Positions 60,706 to 64,000 of a DNA stretch of 64,000 nucleotides are shown here, piece by piece (positions within the stretch are counted from its first letter, which is position 1; every line of letters starts with the position of its first letter). Origin of the DNA: Microbacterium arborescens. Lineage in GTDB: Bacteria; Actinomycetota; Actinomycetes; Actinomycetales; Microbacteriaceae. The stretch spans positions 744,001 through 808,000 of the forward strand of contig QNUV01000041.1 of NCBI GenBank assembly GCA_003339645.1, in the 5' to 3' direction. The position numbers and the translations under genes are program-made. The notes under the pieces were generated by a model. That model had not been told where the DNA came from, did no database searches, and worked only from the letters and a program-made list of their open reading frames with translations.

Positions 60706-61225
60706 CGTTCATGCGGTTGCCGCAGTTGCCCGTGTCGCAGTAGCGCTTCGAGCCGTTCTTCGAGAAGTCGACGTAGACCGCGGCGCAGTCGTCGGCGGAG
60801 CAGATCCGCACACGGTCGTATGCGTCGGCGCGGATGACGTCGACGAAAGCCATACCGGCTTCCACGAGTACGCGCGTCGCCAGCGGTGCGTCGTCGGGAG
60901 TCGCATGGATGTGCCAGTCGTAGCCGTCGTGGATCACCAGCTGCGGTTGGGCGCGACCATCTCGCAGCATCGCGTTGACGTGGGGGACGGCAGAGTCTCG
61001 GTCGAGCTCCCAGAGCTCGCGCAGGCGCGACCGGATGCCGCGCATCGCCTGCAGCTCGGCGTCGTCGCGCACGATCGCGCCGGTGAAGGCGAACTCGGTG
61101 AGGAAGGCATCCAGATCGTCTCCGTCGGTGAGCGTGTCGGCGGCATCTGCGCTCGTGAGAGGGAGCGTGTTGACCAGCGCAGCCGTCGCGCGCAGCGACA
61201 ATTCCGTGTCATGGATGAAGACCAC
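60665..61225 (-). CDS. CGNR zinc-finger (ABATE domain) protein, putative regulator
   Basis: 186 aa. N-terminal stress-response ABATE-like domain and a C-terminal CGNR finger: VRICSADDCAAVYVDFSKNG, SKRYCDTGNCGNRMNVNAYR, with the expected four cysteines. Such proteins are thought to be transcription regulators. The start is GTG 61225 with AGGAG 5 nt before it. It is divergent from an EamA exporter across 74 bp, so may control it. Confidence 0.9.
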   Translation of the reverse strand: MVFIHDTELSLRATAALVNTLPLTSADAADTLTDGDDLDAFLTEFAFTGAIVRDDAELQAMRGIRSRLRELWELDRDSAVPHVNAMLRDGRAQPQLVIHDGYDWHIHATPDDAPLATRVLVEAGMAFVDVIRADAYDRVRICSADDCAAVYVDFSKNGSKRYCDTGNCGNRMNVNAYRRRKARETA

Positions 61226-61299
61226 GTTGACTCCTGACGATCGCGAGCATTACTGTCACGAGTGTAGATAACTTTCACCCCTGACCATCGAGGCTGCCG

Positions 61300-62307
61300 A
61301 TGACCAATCCCACCGCGCCCCTGCCCATCATCGCAGGCACACCGGAGACGGCGCCCGCCGGCCTGGCCGGCAGGCGAACGGCGGGCATGGCCATGGCCGT
61401 CGCCTCGGCGCTGGCCTTCTCGTCGAGCGGTCCGCTCGTGAAGCCGCTGCTCGAGAACGGCTGGTCACTGGGCGCCGCGCTGTTCGTCCGGATCGGCGTG
61501 GCGGCCCTGGTGTTGTCGCCGTTCCTCATCCGCGCGATCGCGCGTGAGCGACACTTCCTGCGGCGGCACGCGCTCGCCTTGCTCGCGTTCGGCGCGATGC
61601 CCGTCGTCGGATGCCAGCTGTTCTACTTCTCGGCGATGCAGCGGATGCCGGTCGCCGTCGCCCTCCTCATCCAATACCTCGCGCCCGTGCTCCTGGTGAT
61701 CTGGGTGTGGCTGACCACCCGCCGCCGACCGTCACAGACGGTGATCGCCGGCTCCGTCGTCGCCATGGCGGGGCTGGTGCTGGTCGTCGATATCGCCGGG
61801 GCTCGTTTCGATTTCTGGGGCACGCTCCTCGCGCTCGGCGCAGCCCTCTGCACGTGCGTCTACTTCGTCATGGCCGAGCGCACCGGCGACACGCTGCCGC
61901 CCCTCGTCCTGGCCGCGGGAGGAATGGTGGTCGCGAGCGCGATCATCGGCACGCTCCTCATCACAGGATTCCTGCCCTTCGCAACGAGCGGCGTGCTCGC
62001 AGACGTCGTCGGGACGCAGCTGCCGCCCCTCGTCGTCCTGCTCTGGGTCGGCGCCGCCACCGGGACCGCCTACGCCCTGGGGGTCTCCGCGGTGCCGCGC
62101 ACGGGATCGCGTCTGGCCTCGTTCATCGGCCTCTCGGAGGTGCTGTTCGCACTGGGCTTCGCGTGGCTGCTCCTGGCCGAGGCGCCCGCACCGGTCCAGT
62201 TCGTCGGTGGGGCGCTCATCCTCGTCGGCGTGGTCCTCGTGCGGCTCGACGCCGACCGTGAGCCGGAGAAGGTCAGCCCGCGCGCCCCTCAGCGAGCAGC
62301 GGCTTGA
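61300..62307 (+). CDS. EamA/DMT family transporter
   Basis: 335 aa with about ten transmembrane helices in two EamA repeats (AFSSSGPLVKPLLENGWSLG in the first; FFVMAERTGD-like YFVMAERTGDTLPPLVLAAG opening the second). RhaT/YdcZ-type metabolite exporter; substrate unknown. Divergent from the CGNR gene; the 74-bp gap holds an AT-rich TAGATAACTT (61265-61274) suitable for a -10. It is convergent with an Lrp-type regulator, overlapping by 35 bp. Confidence 0.9.
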   Translation: MTNPTAPLPIIAGTPETAPAGLAGRRTAGMAMAVASALAFSSSGPLVKPLLENGWSLGAALFVRIGVAALVLSPFLIRAIARERHFLRRHALALLAFGAMPVVGCQLFYFSAMQRMPVAVALLIQYLAPVLLVIWVWLTTRRRPSQTVIAGSVVAMAGLVLVVDIAGARFDFWGTLLALGAALCTCVYFVMAERTGDTLPPLVLAAGGMVVASAIIGTLLITGFLPFATSGVLADVVGTQLPPLVVLLWVGAATGTAYALGVSAVPRTGSRLASFIGLSEVLFALGFAWLLLAEAPAPVQFVGGALILVGVVLVRLDADREPEKVSPRAPQRAAA

Positions 62308-62743
62308 CCCGATGCGGGATCACGTCGTCCATGATGAGCGAGGTCTCCGTGCGGTCGACCCCGTCGATGGCGAGGATGCGCGCGTCGACGGCGAACAGAT
62401 GCTGCGTGTCGCGCGCGACCACGCGGACCATCAGGTCGACCTGACCGCTCAGTCCCTGAGCCTGCAGCACCTCGGGAATGGTCGCGAGCTCCTGCGCGAT
62501 ACGCGGGAGCTCGGGTTGGCGGAGCACGACGCTGATGAGCGCCTCGATCGGGAAGCCGAGAGCGCGCATCGAGATCGACCGCTCGTACGAGAGGAACACG
62601 CCCGACTGCTCCAGCCGCGCCATGCGCGCCTGGACCGTGTTGCGTGACATCCGCAGGCGCTCGGCGAGGGCGACCACGGTCGCGCGGGGGTCGTCGGCAA
62701 GGGCTTCGAGCAGCGCGAGATCGACGCGGTCGTGCATGGTCAT
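62273..62743 (-). CDS. Lrp/AsnC family transcriptional regulator
   Basis: 156 aa. Winged HTH ALLEALADDPRATVVALAER, LRMSRNTVQARMARLEQSGV, then the RAM/AsnC ligand domain (GFPIEALISVVLRQ, GLSGQVDLMVRVVARD, GVDRTETSLIMDDV). The ATG at 62743 is 8 nt after TATCGT; a second ATG lies two codons on. The frame open to 62968 is not homologous. Probably amino-acid responsive; the convergent EamA exporter is a plausible but unproven target. Confidence 0.93.
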   Translation of the reverse strand: MTMHDRVDLALLEALADDPRATVVALAERLRMSRNTVQARMARLEQSGVFLSYERSISMRALGFPIEALISVVLRQPELPRIAQELATIPEVLQAQGLSGQVDLMVRVVARDTQHLFAVDARILAIDGVDRTETSLIMDDVIPHRVKPLLAEGRAG

Positions 62744-62810
62744 GATGCTGGACGATACACCGCTCCGAGCCCGGCTCCGGAACAGGTCGGCAATCGGCGG
62801 GCGCGGGCGC

Positions 62811-63413
62811 TTAGAGCGGCGCGAGCGCGGGGGAGTCGATGAGGCGCAGACGCTCGCGCTCCATGACGAACGTGTGCGCCGAGCCGTTGGCGAGCCGGAC
62901 TCCCTGCAACGGGAACTCCTCCGCGGTGGCATGCCGGATGACCTCGCGGATGAGCGCGCCGTGGGCAACGACGATCAGCGGCACCGCGGTCGGCGCCGTG
63001 GCGGCACGCGCATCCCGGACGGCTCGCTCGAGCCCGCGCAGCGCCCGCGCGCGGACCACCGGCCACGGCTCCGCGTTCGGCACGTCGGCCACGGCCCATT
63101 CGCCCCAGCGTGCGTGGAACTCCTCGACCCCCACGCCCTCGGCATCTCCGTAGCCGCGCTCCCGCAGCTCCGGATAGGTGCGCGGCGCTGCGGCACCCAG
63201 CCCGTCAGCGATGATCCGCGCCGTCTCGGCCGCTCGCGACAGGTCGCTCGAGGCCACGACCGCATCGCCGGCGATCGACTCCCGTAGGGAGACCGCGACC
63301 GCGCGGGCCTGCTCACGGCCGGTGTCGTTGAGCGGGATGTCGGTGGAGCCCTGGATCCGGCGTTCGCGGTTCCAGTCGGTCTCGCCGTGGCGCACGAGGG
63401 TCAGGATGGTCAC
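62811..63413 (-). CDS. histidine phosphatase family protein
   Basis: 200 aa. Catalytic motif LTLVRHGETDWNRERRIQGS, second histidine in VVAHGALIREVIRHA, and SSDLSRAAETARIIA in between: the phosphoglycerate mutase-like superfamily. Substrate (sugar phosphate, cobalamin precursor, other) cannot be told. The GTG start is 6 nt after TAGGGT. It lies downstream of the Sir2 gene on the same strand. Confidence 0.93.
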   Translation of the reverse strand: MTILTLVRHGETDWNRERRIQGSTDIPLNDTGREQARAVAVSLRESIAGDAVVASSDLSRAAETARIIADGLGAAAPRTYPELRERGYGDAEGVGVEEFHARWGEWAVADVPNAEPWPVVRARALRGLERAVRDARAATAPTAVPLIVVAHGALIREVIRHATAEEFPLQGVRLANGSAHTFVMERERLRLIDSPALAPL

Positions 63414-63450
63414 CCTTCGACCCTACGCGGGCCTGCGCCGGACCTCGACC

Positions 63451-64000
63451 TCAGTGCCGCGACGCGAGGGCGTCGGCGAAGAGGCGCAGGACACGGCTCG
63501 TGCCGTCATCGATCTTGACGGTCGCTTTGGGGTCCGACCTCGTAGCGCCGCGGTTGACGATCACCACCGGCAGCTTGCGTCGTCGGGCGCGCTCGACGAG
63601 CCGGACGCCGGAGTTGACCACCAACGACGACCCGGCGACGATGAGGGCCTCGCTCGTGCGCACGAGCTGCTCGGCCTCCGCGAACTTCTCTCGCGGTACG
63701 AACTCGCCGAAGAAGACGACATCCGGTTTCAGCATGCCTCCGCAGACCGTGCACGTGGGCACGATGAAGCCGTCGCTCGTCGCGGGCAGGACGTCGCCGT
63801 CGGGGCCCAGCTCGACGTTCTCGGGAACCGTGATCCACGGATTGTCCCGTTCCACGCGCTCGGCCAGATCGCGCCGGTCGAAGACCTGACCGCAGTGCAG
63901 GCAGAAGACGCGTCGCATCGTTCCGTGCAGTTCGACCACCCGGCTGCTTCCGGCCCGCAGATGCAGACCGTCGACGTTCTGCGTGATGACGCCCGTGACG
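63451..64000 (-). CDS. Sir2-family NAD-dependent deacetylase, C-terminal part (cut by window edge)
   Basis: About 183 residues visible, running off the window. Starts mid-protein at [20 protein letters not shown], the NAD-binding QNVD loop, then VELHGTM with the catalytic His. The zinc finger is CLHC ... CTVC (C-x2-C twice), followed by [13 protein letters not shown] and [12 protein letters not shown], all canonical. Removes acyl groups from lysines using NAD. The N-terminal Rossmann part (GAGIS) lies outside. Confidence 0.95.
   Translation of the reverse strand, partial: VTGVITQNVDGLHLRAGSSRVVELHGTMRRVFCLHCGQVFDRRDLAERVERDNPWITVPENVELGPDGDVLPATSDGFIVPTCTVCGGMLKPDVVFFGEFVPREKFAEAEQLVRTSEALIVAGSSLVVNSGVRLVERARRRKLPVVIVNRGATRSDPKATVKIDDGTSRVLRLFADALASRH

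Overview
The window is high-GC actinobacterial chromosome, most like the Microbacteriaceae (Microbacterium or a close relative). The evidence is the strong G/C bias at third codon positions, frequent GTG starts, the obg-proB-proA-nadD-rsfS and hrcA-dnaJ-rsmE-phoH-ybeY-era gene orders, a translational ileS T-box, a leuA leader peptide with four consecutive Leu codons, and an LAXTG-anchored surface protein. Almost everything is housekeeping. I see no prophage, insertion sequence or CRISPR array.

Layout. 1-606: 5' end of valS. 711-2985: metNIQ methionine importer, divergent from an OsmC/Ohr gene. 3457-4643: GNAT acetyltransferase and pentapeptide-repeat gene, divergent from a T-box-controlled ileS. 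4856-10389: ileS-folC-DUF4233-ndk. 10453-14034: VKOR-like protein, RNase E/G and DUF4031. 14267-20991: rplU-rpmA-obg-proB-proA, then a small membrane protein, nadD, an acidic tail-anchored protein and rsfS, ending in tRNA-Ala(GGC). 21259-21463: decayed peptidoglycan-binding gene just after the tRNA terminator. 21446-24878 (minus): glycosylase-like protein, SRAP, App1-like and DedA genes. 24921-28895: pabB and leuS, with a candidate leader peptide overlapping leuS. 28969-29914: membrane thioredoxin and DUF4395. 30119-33062: gadB and a frameshifted gadC. 33131-38965: comEA-comEC, a TetR/oxidoreductase divergent pair with twin operators, and holA. 39027-45184 (minus): rpsT, a hydrolase and a 1641-residue surface nuclease/5'-nucleotidase. 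45404-49157: lepA, DUF1990, hemW. 49195-56332: CIRCE-hrcA-dnaJ-rsmE-HIT-phoH-ybeY-CNNM-era. 56329-64000: lipoprotein, leader plus leuA, DEDDh exonuclease, hydrolase, CGNR regulator, EamA exporter, Lrp regulator, histidine phosphatase and a Sir2 deacetylase running off the window.

Two themes stand out. First, a -10-like hexamer (usually TAGNCT or TANNNT) lies exactly 6 or 7 nt before the start codon of about twenty genes on both strands, the geometry of leaderless mRNAs; I used it to choose several starts. Second, branched-chain amino acid supply is sensed by three different RNA-level devices: an ultrashort-stem T-box on ileS, a classical Leu leader with a possible pseudoknot on leuA, and an apparently undescribed 14-codon leader whose stop codon overlaps the leuS start. 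Many genes are joined by ATGA or GTGA overlaps, implying translational coupling.
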